A stretch of DNA of 64,000 bases from Oscillatoriaceae cyanobacterium M7585_C2015_266 (lineage in GTDB: Bacteria; Cyanobacteriota; Cyanobacteriia; Cyanobacteriales; Oscillatoriaceae), in assembly GCA_015295835.1 (NCBI GenBank), contig DVEG01000006.1, positions 39,696 through 103,695 of the forward strand. Reading direction: 5' to 3'. Under the pieces are notes generated by a model. It did not search any database, was not told the DNA's origin, and worked only from the letters and a program-made list of their open reading frames with translations. How positions within the stretch are numbered: the first letter of the stretch is position 1; every line of letters begins with the position of its first letter. This document shows, piece by piece, positions 44,554 through 52,576 of the stretch. A program made the position numbers and the translations under genes.

Positions 44554-46449
44554 TTAAGGACACAAACGCCAAATTTTGACAGTATCATCAAAACCGCCAC
44601 TCACCAAAGTTTTGCCAGTCGGACTAAAAGCCAGCTCAACCCAACTTGAATGACCTTTAATAGTGCCCTTCAAACCCCCAGGTTCAAGCTTCCACAGCTT
44701 AATAGTACCGCCAAAATCACCACTAGCTAGAGTATGGCCGTCGGGACTGAAAGCCACCGACTGCACTTGTTCGGAATGACCAGTAAAAGTATTCAAAAGT
44801 TGACCAGAATGCAGGTTCCAAAGCTTAACAGTTTTATCCCAACTTCCAGAAGCCAGAGTTTCGCCGTCGGGGCTAATAGCCACAGACCAAACAGCTTCGG
44901 AATGACCGATGAGCGAGCGCAGTAAACGACCGCTGCGGGCATTCCACAACTTAATTGTACCATCTGTGCTACCAGTTGCAAGAAACTTGCCATCAGGACT
45001 AAAAGCCACAGACTGAATATCAGCAGTATGTCCGTGGAGCGAGCGCTTCAAACGACCACTACGAACATCCCACAGCTCCACCGTCTGAGCCTCACCAGCG
45101 CTAGCCAGAGTTTGGCCGTCGGGACTGAAAGCAACTGAGAAAACTGCCTCAGAATAGGCAGAGAGAGTTTTCAAAAGTTTGCCAGAATGCAAGTTCCAAA
45201 TTTTAACAGTCTTATCCTCGCCACCAGAAGCAAGCATTTTCCCGTCCGGGCTGATGGCCACCGACCAAACCGCCCCATAGTGAGCAGGGAAAGAGATTTT
45301 TAATTCACCGCTTACCAAATCCCAGAGTTGAATATTGCCATCAAAACCGCCAGTAGCCAGGGTTTGGCCATTGGGACTTACTGCCACCGACCAAAACGGA
45401 CCGGAATTGCCCAAGAGCGAGCGCATTGGTTGAACTTCGGAAGTAAAATCCGGAACAAAACCCCTTTCAGGAAAATCCAGGAGCGGCTCTGGCGGCATCA
45501 AAATAGTATTTACAGGAGCAGGGGAACGCGAGCTGAGAGTGCCGACAAACAGGGCAACAGCTGCTGCCGCAACAGCGCTGAGAGCAAATTTTTTCTGGCG
45601 GGGGCTAGGAGCTGCAATCAGCGCCCAAGAATTTAAAGCTTTAACAATTTCCGAAGCCGAATGATAGCGAGCCGCTGCCTTGTGCTCAATCATTTTGTCG
45701 AGAATCTTACCAAGCTGAAAGCTGACTGGCGTTTTGAGAAAGTCGCGCCAAACCCAGCGTGCAGCCTTAACATCAAACATATCAAAAGGCGATACTCCAG
45801 TCAGCAAATGAATACAAGTAACCCCCAGACTATAGATATCGCTGCTAGGAATTACTTGCCCATTTATTTGTTCCGGAGCTGAAAACTCAGCAGAGGCATT
45901 GCCCACACCATTAGCAAAACCCACCAACACTAGGCGATTATCCGACTGACGGCGGATAATATTTTCGGGTTTAATATCGCCATGAATCAAACGGTGATTG
46001 TGAACAAACTGCAATACCGGTAGCACCTCTTTAAGTAGCGAGCGAATCTGAGTTTCGCTAAAAGTACCAGCCTCTGCCAACTCTTGCGCTAAAGAAATTC
46101 CTTCAATATACTTCTGTACCAGATATCCGTGGCCATCTAGCTCAAACCATGCCCACAGTTCAGGTATATGAGGATGTTTCCCCAAATCAGAAAGCCGAGA
46201 TGCCAAAACTGAAACATTCAGACCATTCGATGCAATATACTTGGGGAAAAAATGCTTGACAACACAGCGGGGATGAGAGGGTTGATCTTCATCCACTGCT
46301 AGAAAAGTTTGACTCATACTACTGCGGGCTAAAATTTTAATAGCCCGGTAGCGTTCTTTGAGCAACAATTTGCAACCGCAGTTTTGGCAAAACTTTGTGC
46401 CCTCAGGATTATGGGGATTTTGGCAATCGGCACTAAAGCAGTAAGTCAT
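44554..46449 (-). CDS. Kinase-like (probable pseudokinase) protein with membrane helix and seven WD40 repeats
   Basis: 631 residues from the ATG at 46447-46449. The frame is open four codons earlier, but the neighbour starts at the equivalent MT. An N-terminal zinc-ribbon (CFSADCQNPHNPEGTKFCQNC, split by the usual spacing) precedes a Ser/Thr-kinase fold. The beta-3 lysine (CVVKHFF, Lys65) and HGDIKPENI (Asp158) are kept. However, the glycine loop GxGxxG reads ARSSMS, DFG is GFA (LVLVGFANG, 177-179), and the activation segment is short. Phosphotransfer is therefore unlikely. A transmembrane helix (KFALSAVAAAAVALFVG, about 287-303) separates it from seven WD40 repeats (about 340-631, each with HSxxVxSVAFSPDG). 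It is a likely signalling scaffold. The gene at 46864 has the same architecture without the membrane helix. Confidence 0.85.
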   Translation of the reverse strand: MTYCFSADCQNPHNPEGTKFCQNCGCKLLLKERYRAIKILARSSMSQTFLAVDEDQPSHPRCVVKHFFPKYIASNGLNVSVLASRLSDLGKHPHIPELWAWFELDGHGYLVQKYIEGISLAQELAEAGTFSETQIRSLLKEVLPVLQFVHNHRLIHGDIKPENIIRRQSDNRLVLVGFANGVGNASAEFSAPEQINGQVIPSSDIYSLGVTCIHLLTGVSPFDMFDVKAARWVWRDFLKTPVSFQLGKILDKMIEHKAAARYHSASEIVKALNSWALIAAPSPRQKKFALSAVAAAAVALFVGTLSSRSPAPVNTILMPPEPLLDFPERGFVPDFTSEVQPMRSLLGNSGPFWSVAVSPNGQTLATGGFDGNIQLWDLVSGELKISFPAHYGAVWSVAISPDGKMLASGGEDKTVKIWNLHSGKLLKTLSAYSEAVFSVAFSPDGQTLASAGEAQTVELWDVRSGRLKRSLHGHTADIQSVAFSPDGKFLATGSTDGTIKLWNARSGRLLRSLIGHSEAVWSVAISPDGETLASGSWDKTVKLWNLHSGQLLNTFTGHSEQVQSVAFSPDGHTLASGDFGGTIKLWKLEPGGLKGTIKGHSSWVELAFSPTGKTLVSGGFDDTVKIWRLCP

Positions 46450-46481
46450 AGGGCAGTCCAAATATATGTTTGATTTCTATG

Positions 46482-46860
46482 TTGACACTCCGCCCGTCTA
46501 AAATCAGGGGATTCTTGATTCATCCAATCTACGCACCTTGCTATCCTCAAGAGACAACAAGCGGCTTAAAGCAGGGTAGCGTTAATTCCCGTGGGGCACA
46601 CGGTACTCAATCCTTTCGCTAATATCAACTTTGCACTCGCGAATTCCCTACTGTCTACATACCCACACTTTTCTTTTCTTTGAAAAGTTTTTCCTTGGTT
46701 GCTTCTCCCCCTGGAAAAAGTTATAGGAGTTTCTTCTGCCTTTGCCTACATTTTCGACAGTCTTGACTCGTGTATTCGGGCGGTACAGCTATTACTGCCT
46801 TGTTAGGGCATCAACTGATCACAAAGACGATCCTCGACCAATGCCCGTTAGCCCAATGCT
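46482..46860 (-). mobile_element. Possible remnant of an IS200/IS605-type element end with omega-RNA-like fold
   Basis: The left boundary reads TTGACACTCC, then a spacer, then GGGGATTCTTG (46482-46517), the word pair seen at the ends of cyanobacterial IS200/IS605-family elements. It recurs at 28226-28260. To its right, CCGTG (46589-46593) and CACGG (46599-46603) form a small hairpin, and the 46560-46860 segment has the kind of sequence that follows tnpB in such elements (from memory of similar regions). No intact transposase or TnpB frame remains. The region is otherwise non-coding and lies between the two kinase-WD40 genes. If real, it is a decayed element read on the minus strand. Confidence 0.35.
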
Positions 46861-46863
46861 AGT

Positions 46864-48627
46864 TTACGAACACTGCCAAATTTTAACTTTTTTATCCTCA
46901 GCACAAGTGATCAGGGTTTGCCCGTCGCGGCTAAAAACCATATCAAACACGACTCTCGAATGACCGGGGATGGTTTGGATCAGCCGTCCATTTTGCAAAT
47001 TCCAGAGCTTGACGCGCCCATCTTTAGAAGCAGTAGCAAGAACGCGGCCATCAGGACGAAAAGCTACAGCTCGCAGAGCCTTGAGATGTCCTTTGAAAGT
47101 ATAAATCACCTCGCCGCTGCGCAAGTGAATTAACTTACCGGTTCTGTTCGTATCCCCCGTGACAGCGAAAGTTTCGCCATCGGGGCTTACGGCTACGGAA
47201 TGTCCCCACACAGCTTGGGGCATATAACTGTAAAGCTTTTTCCCTTTGATGACGTCCCAAACTTCGCTGCTAGTGATCAGATACTGACCGTCGGGACTGA
47301 ATTCTAAAGCGTCTACGGTGCGCCAAAACCTTTTGCCTTCAGCTTCCCGGAGAGTTTCTAGCAAAGCTCCAGTCTGGAATTCCCAAAGTCTAATTGAGCC
47401 GTCGCTTTCGCCAGTAGCGATAATTTGCCCGTCTGGGCTGAGAGCCATTGAATAAATAGAAGTTCTCAGGGTGACGAGGGTGCGTTGCAGTTCGCCAGTA
47501 TGGGGATTCCACAATTTGACAGTTTTGTTGTTGCTGCCGCTTATAAGCGTCTGCCCGTCGGGGGTGAAAATGAGAACGCGGACGTCGAATTGATCGGCTT
47601 CTAGGGTATGCAGCAATTGTCCTGTTTTGAAATCCCACAGCTTAATTTTGCCGTCTTGGCTGCCGGAAGCGATCACTGTTTCGTCTGGGCTGAGAGCTAA
47701 ACAACGAACTATTTGTTCGTGCCCCCGCAGTATGCGGACGCATTCCCAGTTTTGCGGCTCTAAAGGTACTATTGGTATACTGGGAGGCGGAGATACTGTC
47801 GGTTTCAGTTCTGGATGTAGCTCCCATATTACTTCTGCTGCAGATTGAAAGCGCCTGAGCGAAAATCTATGCAGCATTCGCTCAATGACTTGACGTAGCC
47901 CTTCGCTGATGTCATGTCGCGTGTAATCCTGCCAAACCCAAGTATCTTTTTTGCTATCTAGCAGTTCTAGGGGGTGAATCTGTGTCAGCAGGTGCATGCA
48001 GATCACTCCCAAACTGTACAAGTCGCTGGTATAATTTGTTTTACCTTTTGCTTGTTCTGGTGCGGTGTAGGCAGTAGCCCGGATGTTGCTTGCGCCGCCA
48101 AAACCTACTAATACGTAACGATTATCGGTAGTGTAGATAATATTTTCTGGCTTGATATCGCCGTGAATGAGCTGTTTTTCTTGCAACAGCTGTAGTGCTG
48201 AGAGCATTTCGTCTAGCAGTTGCAAGATTTCTGTCTCGGTGAAACTGCCTTCTTGGAACAGTTTTTGGGCAAGATTTGGCCCTTCGATAAATTCTGAGAT
48301 TAAATAATAGCGTCCGTCGCGCTCGCAGGTTGTCAGGAGTTGCGGAAAATGATTGTGCTTGCCAAGTTCAGCCAAATGCTTTGCTGTCTGTGCAAACACT
48401 TCTGATGGCGATTCTCCCTGGGAAGGGAAAAATTGTTTAACAACGCATTTTGGTTTAGAACGCTTGCGCTCGTCAACTGCCAAGAATGTGCTGCCGCCCG
48501 GTTTGCCTAGAGGTTTTAGAACTCGGTAACGTGCCAACAGAAGTAATTTTGCCCCGCAACTGCGGCAGCGGTTGACATCATCGGGATTTTGGGGGTTTTG
48601 GCAATCGGGATTCAGACAAAAAGTCAT
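46864..48627 (-). CDS. Kinase-like (probable pseudokinase) protein with seven WD40 repeats, soluble
   Basis: 587 residues. The N-terminus has the same zinc-ribbon as the neighbour (Cys4, Cys9, Cys21, Cys24). The kinase-like fold retains Lys64 (CVVKQFF) and HGDIKPENI (Asp157), but the glycine loop is LGKPGGS instead of GxGxxG, and DFG is GFG (VLVGFGGAS, 175-177). The metal-binding aspartate is therefore missing, and the activation loop is shortened (NIRATAYTAPEQ). From about residue 290 a seven-bladed WD40 propeller follows, some blades diverged (SSEVWDVIKGKKLYS lacks the usual start). There is no transmembrane helix. The gene lies 212 bp from a tRNA gene. Two adjacent paralogues with the same losses suggest a retained non-catalytic role. 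Confidence 0.85.
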   Translation of the reverse strand: MTFCLNPDCQNPQNPDDVNRCRSCGAKLLLLARYRVLKPLGKPGGSTFLAVDERKRSKPKCVVKQFFPSQGESPSEVFAQTAKHLAELGKHNHFPQLLTTCERDGRYYLISEFIEGPNLAQKLFQEGSFTETEILQLLDEMLSALQLLQEKQLIHGDIKPENIIYTTDNRYVLVGFGGASNIRATAYTAPEQAKGKTNYTSDLYSLGVICMHLLTQIHPLELLDSKKDTWVWQDYTRHDISEGLRQVIERMLHRFSLRRFQSAAEVIWELHPELKPTVSPPPSIPIVPLEPQNWECVRILRGHEQIVRCLALSPDETVIASGSQDGKIKLWDFKTGQLLHTLEADQFDVRVLIFTPDGQTLISGSNNKTVKLWNPHTGELQRTLVTLRTSIYSMALSPDGQIIATGESDGSIRLWEFQTGALLETLREAEGKRFWRTVDALEFSPDGQYLITSSEVWDVIKGKKLYSYMPQAVWGHSVAVSPDGETFAVTGDTNRTGKLIHLRSGEVIYTFKGHLKALRAVAFRPDGRVLATASKDGRVKLWNLQNGRLIQTIPGHSRVVFDMVFSRDGQTLITCAEDKKVKIWQCS

Positions 48628-48876
48628 AGTGACAGAGCTTTTTCTCAGCTTGATTCTATCCTAAGTTGGCCGCAGAGTTTTCTGGTTTTTTGTTACTGCT
48701 AAAGTATTTTTCGGCCATCTTTGGAAGGGAAAACTTCTAGCAGTTTGTCCATACTTATTGTTTTTGAAATAAAAAATCATGTATTTGGAAAATTTCCCTA
48801 GCGCTAAAAAGCGATCGCTGCTATAATCATCCTAGATATGGGGCTGTAGCTCAGTTGGATAGAGCGAGCGCCTCCT

Positions 48877-49787
48877 GAAAAATCGGGCACCGTGGGGGAA
48901 ACTCCATGCGTGAATGTGGTCAAATTCAAGAAAGCCTAAGTCTGGCAACAGATATGGTAATCTTGAGCCAAGCCGAAAGGTCTTTTATGAGTCAGCAGTT
49001 CCCAGTTCCAAAACTGACGAGCGATGGCTTATAAAAGATAAACTAATAAACCTTCGGAAGGTGCAGAGACTGGTTTGAAGGAGCCAATTAAAGATAGACT
49101 CTCATGTCTTATCAAAAGTAGAGCAGCGCGGAATTCTGGCAGGAATGTTATTGGGTGACGGACGCAAAAGTCAAAAAAACTTCTACATCCAATGTCCGGC
49201 ACGAGATGAGGACTACCTTCTATATAAAAAAGAAGTTCTCGAAAAAATAACTAGAAAGCCAGTAATTATCCGACAAACGCGCAACCGACAAGGAAACAAA
49301 ATCCTGCGCCTAGAACCAAAGTTAATTCCCTTGACGCGAGTCCTAGTCAGCAAATTATATAAAGGAGGAACTAAAACCATCACACGTAAGTTCCTAAACT
49401 TGTTGACTCCTCAAGGAATAGCAATCTGGTTCTGTGATAGGGGTTCTAAGTCCTTCAAAAAAAAAAGAAGGCAAGATCCACGCTCTAGAAATCACCCTCA
49501 ATACTTATCTTTCCAGAGAAGAAAACGAGATAATCGTTTCTTATTTTTTACAAGAGTGGGGATTTCAGTGGGGACTAAACAAAAGTAACGGCTCCTATCG
49601 TCTGCGCATGGGAACGCAAGAGGGGAAAAAATTCCTAAACTTTATCACTCCTTACGTTCACAAAAGTAAGCTCTACAAAGTTAACACCTCCTCAAACACA
49701 ACGGCCACCACCTAAGTGCTTTCCGGATGAGGTAGAAGCATAAGGTGAAGGAATAGTCCAGAGAGTGAGGAAACTCACACAAATCTG
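48877..49787 (+). ncRNA. Group I (IC3-like) self-splicing intron in tRNA-Arg(CCU)
   Basis: The intron is 911 nt. It follows a U in the 5' exon and ends with G (49787), the omega-G. The 5' core region CAAATTCAAGAAAGCCTAAG and CTGGCAACAGATATGGTAAT matches the catalytic core pattern of cyanobacterial tRNA group I introns (subgroup IC3, as in tRNA-Leu UAA). The 3' core GGTGAAGGAATAGTCCAGAG contains the typical P7 side. A LAGLIDADG-type reading frame occupies the middle (see the pseudogene at 49145). Introns at this exact site, after U36, are known in tRNA-Arg(CCU) of some proteobacteria. Here it splits the gene in a cyanobacterium. Confidence 0.88.
49145..49715 (+). pseudogene. Intron-encoded LAGLIDADG homing endonuclease, frameshifted
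   Basis: Two overlapping frames join to one protein of about 189 residues plus an upstream open stretch. The first has LAGMLLGDG, motif 1; its L-A-G residues (CTG GCA GGA) lie just before the ATG at 49145. It then runs to LTPQGIAIWFCDRGSKSF. After a run of ten A (49457-49466) the continuation lies in the other frame: KKKEGKIHALEITLNTYLSR, then FLNFITPYVHKSKLYKV. With nine A the frame would be intact. In the second motif the catalytic aspartate position reads arginine (CDRG). No good start codon precedes motif 1. It probably once cut tRNA-Arg(CCU) genes lacking the intron. It now appears inactive or depends on slippage. Confidence 0.8.
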
Positions 49788-49960
49788 AAGCGCTAGGCCG
49801 CCGGTTCAAATCCGGCCAGTCCCGTTTTATGTTAAGCTTTATTTGAAATACTTACTGAAATAAGTGTAAATACTTAGAAAGAAGGGCTTGAAGCGAACTT
49901 GGCGCTTTCAAGGCAGCCTGGGGAATAGTTTCAAATATTAAAATTAACCAATATAAGCGA

Positions 49961-50686
49961 ATGTTATTAAATATCTGTACAAAAAATTCTTCTAATCGTC
50001 GTACCAGGGTGAATCGTATCTTTAGACAGTTTAAGGGCAGGTTAATGATTTTGCTGCTATTGGGATTGGCGAGCGCCACTTGGTTTAGCTACAGGCAAAT
50101 CAAAACCCAGATTACACAACCCAAGGCGATGTTAGTACTAGGAGGAGCTACAGAGCGAGAAATATTCGCTGCTGAATTTGCTCGGCAACACCCAAATTTA
50201 GAAATATGGGTTTCCAGCGGTAGCAATCCAGAATACGCCGATTGGATATTTTCAGAAGCGGGAATCAATTTAAACCGCGTACACTTTGATCGCAGAGCGG
50301 TAGATACAGTAACAAATTTCACCACGCTGGTAGACGAGTTTCATGCCAGAGGAATAGATAGTATTTACTTAATTACTTCTGACAACCACATGCTTAGAGC
50401 CTCGGTAATTGGTGAAATTGTATTAGGAAGTCGGGGCATTGTTTTCCATCCGATAGCGGTTCCGTCAAAAAGCAAACCGGAACCGCTACAAAAAACGATT
50501 AGGGATGGCGTGAGAGCTCTTTTGTGGGTGACGACAGGGTATACTGGCTCAACATTTAGCCGACATTTTAAAAAATGGCAATCTGATGCTAATTTTTGGC
50601 AGTTTTTTCAGCCAGTTACCGAAACGAATCTAGAAACGACTCAAGAAACCACTCAGCCTACCGATACAAATCAGTCTCAGCCTTAG
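49961..50686 (+). CDS. YdcF/SanA-like (DUF218) membrane-anchored protein
   Basis: 241 residues. A basic N-terminus and one membrane helix (LMILLLLGLASATWFSY, about 28-44) precede a DUF218 domain: PKAMLVLGGATEREIFAAEF, then EIWVSSGSNPEYADWIFSEA, TNFTTLVDEFHARGIDSIYL and the conserved ITSDNHMLRA with the histidine of the family. Homologues (ElyC, SanA, YdcF) act in envelope integrity, though their chemistry is unclear. The C-terminus is Thr/Gln rich. It is convergent with the CHAT gene, 11 bp apart. Confidence 0.85.
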   Translation: MLLNICTKNSSNRRTRVNRIFRQFKGRLMILLLLGLASATWFSYRQIKTQITQPKAMLVLGGATEREIFAAEFARQHPNLEIWVSSGSNPEYADWIFSEAGINLNRVHFDRRAVDTVTNFTTLVDEFHARGIDSIYLITSDNHMLRASVIGEIVLGSRGIVFHPIAVPSKSKPEPLQKTIRDGVRALLWVTTGYTGSTFSRHFKKWQSDANFWQFFQPVTETNLETTQETTQPTDTNQSQP

Positions 50687-50697
50687 ATTTATAAGAA

Positions 50698-52104
50698 CTA
50701 ATCTGCTTCGCCAATCAAGGTAAAAGCTGCCCAATTTCTGGGAGCGGGATATTGTTGCATTGTGGCAAGCATAGCGTTTCTGAGGGAGAGGGCTTTGTCA
50801 CCAGATTGTAATAGATTTGTATAAAATTTGCTCATCAAAAAGTCTACAGGTGTATCGGGAGAAGCCCACAAAGACAAAATCAGACTAGAAACTCCTGCAG
50901 CAATAAATGCTTGAGATAATAGGGCAACGCCATCGCCCCAAATCTTGCCACGACTGGTATCGCAGGCACTGATGACAGTGAGCTCAGCGTTTAGTTTAGC
51001 TGCCATAATTTCTGAAAGACGCAGAAAGCCGTCGTCTTCACAAGAGGGAGCAAGAGCTATAGCTGCTGACAATTCTTCTAAATAGTCTAGTAATCCGTGA
51101 GTTGCAAGGTGAATTACTTTTGCAGTTTTCATCTGCTGCATTACAGTTTTTTTAGTTGCACGTGTACCGATAAGAGCTTTGCTTCCAAGTAGTTTTGCTA
51201 CAATTTTTGCTTCCTTTTCTGCTCTTGGTAAATTCGGTAGTGGCACTGGCGGCTCGTCAAATTGCAGGTAAATACTTGGCATGGCTGGATTGCCTACGAT
51301 GAGAGCAGGAAGTAAGGGGATTTTTTCTCTTGTTTTTTCTTGCTTTCGATTACGATTGCTTATATCTAGTATCTGAATTGAAGGGGCTGTGCGAATTAGG
51401 TATTTTTCGATTAAGTAGGTACCAGTGGAGTCTTGTAAAGCTGAAAATGGCACTAGGAATAGAAAGTCTTGCGGGATAAATATGATACGACTGAGGGGTT
51501 CTTTGGGTAGTAAGTCAGCAATTGGTTCAATCAGTAATTGATAAAGTTGCTGCCAGAGGTTGTTACTTTTATTTTCTGTTTTTTCTGGATGGCTGACTTT
51601 GGGAAATTCCCTTAAATTCCGAACCACCGAAGCTAAAAACAGGTTTTGCCGCCAGAAATGTTTGAGATTTACCTGTCGGAAGCTGATTTCACCCGTTGGC
51701 TGGATTACCCAGATAAAGAGTGCTTCTGCATAAGCGTAGGTGCGATCGCTTCTTAATGCGAACCGAGACAACTGATACATCTGGTTAGCATCATACAATA
51801 GCGAATATTGCACCAAAGTGGAATTTTGGACTTTGGCTATTTGCTGGATTTTATCGATACTTGGCGTAACGGATATATGTTGTAACTTAGAGGTGACTGC
51901 CAGATGAGTCACTAATAGATTGTTTATGGCACGGAAGCGACCTTGTTCTGCTACTTCTAAGGCGTTTTCTATTCTGTTTTGAGCAATTAAAACCCGTTCA
52001 AATCCTCGGTAGATATCATAGGGGTAATCAGAGGGTAGATTCATGGGAGAGATTCCCGACAGGGTATTTGTCCGAAAATTCCGTATAGAAGCTAGGTAAA
52101 CCAC
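50698..52104 (-). CDS. CHAT-domain protease, short TPR part
   Basis: 468 residues; Met21 is an alternative start. The C-terminal CHAT (caspase-HetF-associated with TPR) domain covers about residues 200-468. The catalytic pair is intact: His336 in VIHLATHGLLDY and Cys381 in VISACDTSRGK. It ends RNWAAFTLIGEA, the usual family end. The N-terminal part keeps only the last TPR-like and linker region (RIENALEVAEQGRFRAINNL), whereas relatives often have many TPRs before it. The gene may therefore be N-terminally shortened. CHAT proteases act as effectors in several prokaryotic cell-death and defence systems. It is downstream of, and in the same direction as, the NACHT-WD40 gene. Confidence 0.88.
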   Translation of the reverse strand: MVYLASIRNFRTNTLSGISPMNLPSDYPYDIYRGFERVLIAQNRIENALEVAEQGRFRAINNLLVTHLAVTSKLQHISVTPSIDKIQQIAKVQNSTLVQYSLLYDANQMYQLSRFALRSDRTYAYAEALFIWVIQPTGEISFRQVNLKHFWRQNLFLASVVRNLREFPKVSHPEKTENKSNNLWQQLYQLLIEPIADLLPKEPLSRIIFIPQDFLFLVPFSALQDSTGTYLIEKYLIRTAPSIQILDISNRNRKQEKTREKIPLLPALIVGNPAMPSIYLQFDEPPVPLPNLPRAEKEAKIVAKLLGSKALIGTRATKKTVMQQMKTAKVIHLATHGLLDYLEELSAAIALAPSCEDDGFLRLSEIMAAKLNAELTVISACDTSRGKIWGDGVALLSQAFIAAGVSSLILSLWASPDTPVDFLMSKFYTNLLQSGDKALSLRNAMLATMQQYPAPRNWAAFTLIGEAD

Positions 52105-52576
52105 AATCTAAATATACCTCTAAAATTGCCAAAAATACAATTTTGGTATTAAATTTTATATTTTTTTTCTTGGCCGTAGTCAAAAGTTATAATTTAGCTG
52201 ATTAAGTATAGAAAGGATATTTTTCATTTTTTCAGTATAATCACTGAAGTATAAATTAATTTTTAGCTGTTTTTATACAAAAGTATAACTAGAAGTTTGC
52301 GTAAAATTGTACTTTTATTTTTTTGTCAACTATATTATTACATCCGTTACCAGAAGGGGCTTTAAGGGAAGGATGGATAGCGCCTAGCTAAAGGCTTATA
52401 GTAGAATAAAGATTGAGGTTGTAGTAAGCAAGCATGTTAAAAACCCTCTTAAATACACCACGAAAACAGAAGAGATTTCTGATTGCATTTTAGATTATGG
52501 GCATAAGTTACCAGCCCTTTGAATGGGGTTTTCATCTGGAAAGAGGAGAGCTTTAGGCTAAATGCTTCTGTAGATA
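52105..52576. other. AT-rich gap between the NACHT-WD40 and CHAT genes
   Basis: No convincing gene or RNA is seen. It must hold the promoter of the CHAT gene if the two are not co-transcribed. The 472-bp length makes a single operon uncertain. Remnants of TPR coding sequence for the shortened CHAT protein were looked for and not found by eye. Confidence 0.45.

Larger units (their letters stand above)
48840..49824 (+). tRNA. tRNA-Arg(CCU), split by a group I intron
   Basis: Exons are 48840-48876 and 49788-49824. Joined, they give a 74-nt cloverleaf: acceptor GGGGCTG/CAGTCCC, D-arm GCTC...GAGC, anticodon stem AGCGC/GCGCT with loop CTCCTAA (anticodon CCU at 48874-48876), T-arm GCCGG TTCAAAT CCGGC, and discriminator G. 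The 3' CCA is not encoded. The intron is inserted right after the third anticodon base, U36, which supplies the conserved 5'-splice-site U. Confidence 0.93.

Noticed and set aside
49434..49715. A separate small gene starting at 49434
   Set aside because: Its sequence continues the LAGLIDADG protein of the preceding frame after the A10 tract, so it is the 3' part of one broken gene.
48840..49824. Initial reading as tRNA-Leu(UAA), the usual intron-bearing cyanobacterial tRNA
   Set aside because: There is no long variable arm, and the anticodon loop CTCCTAA gives CCU, so the tRNA is Arg.
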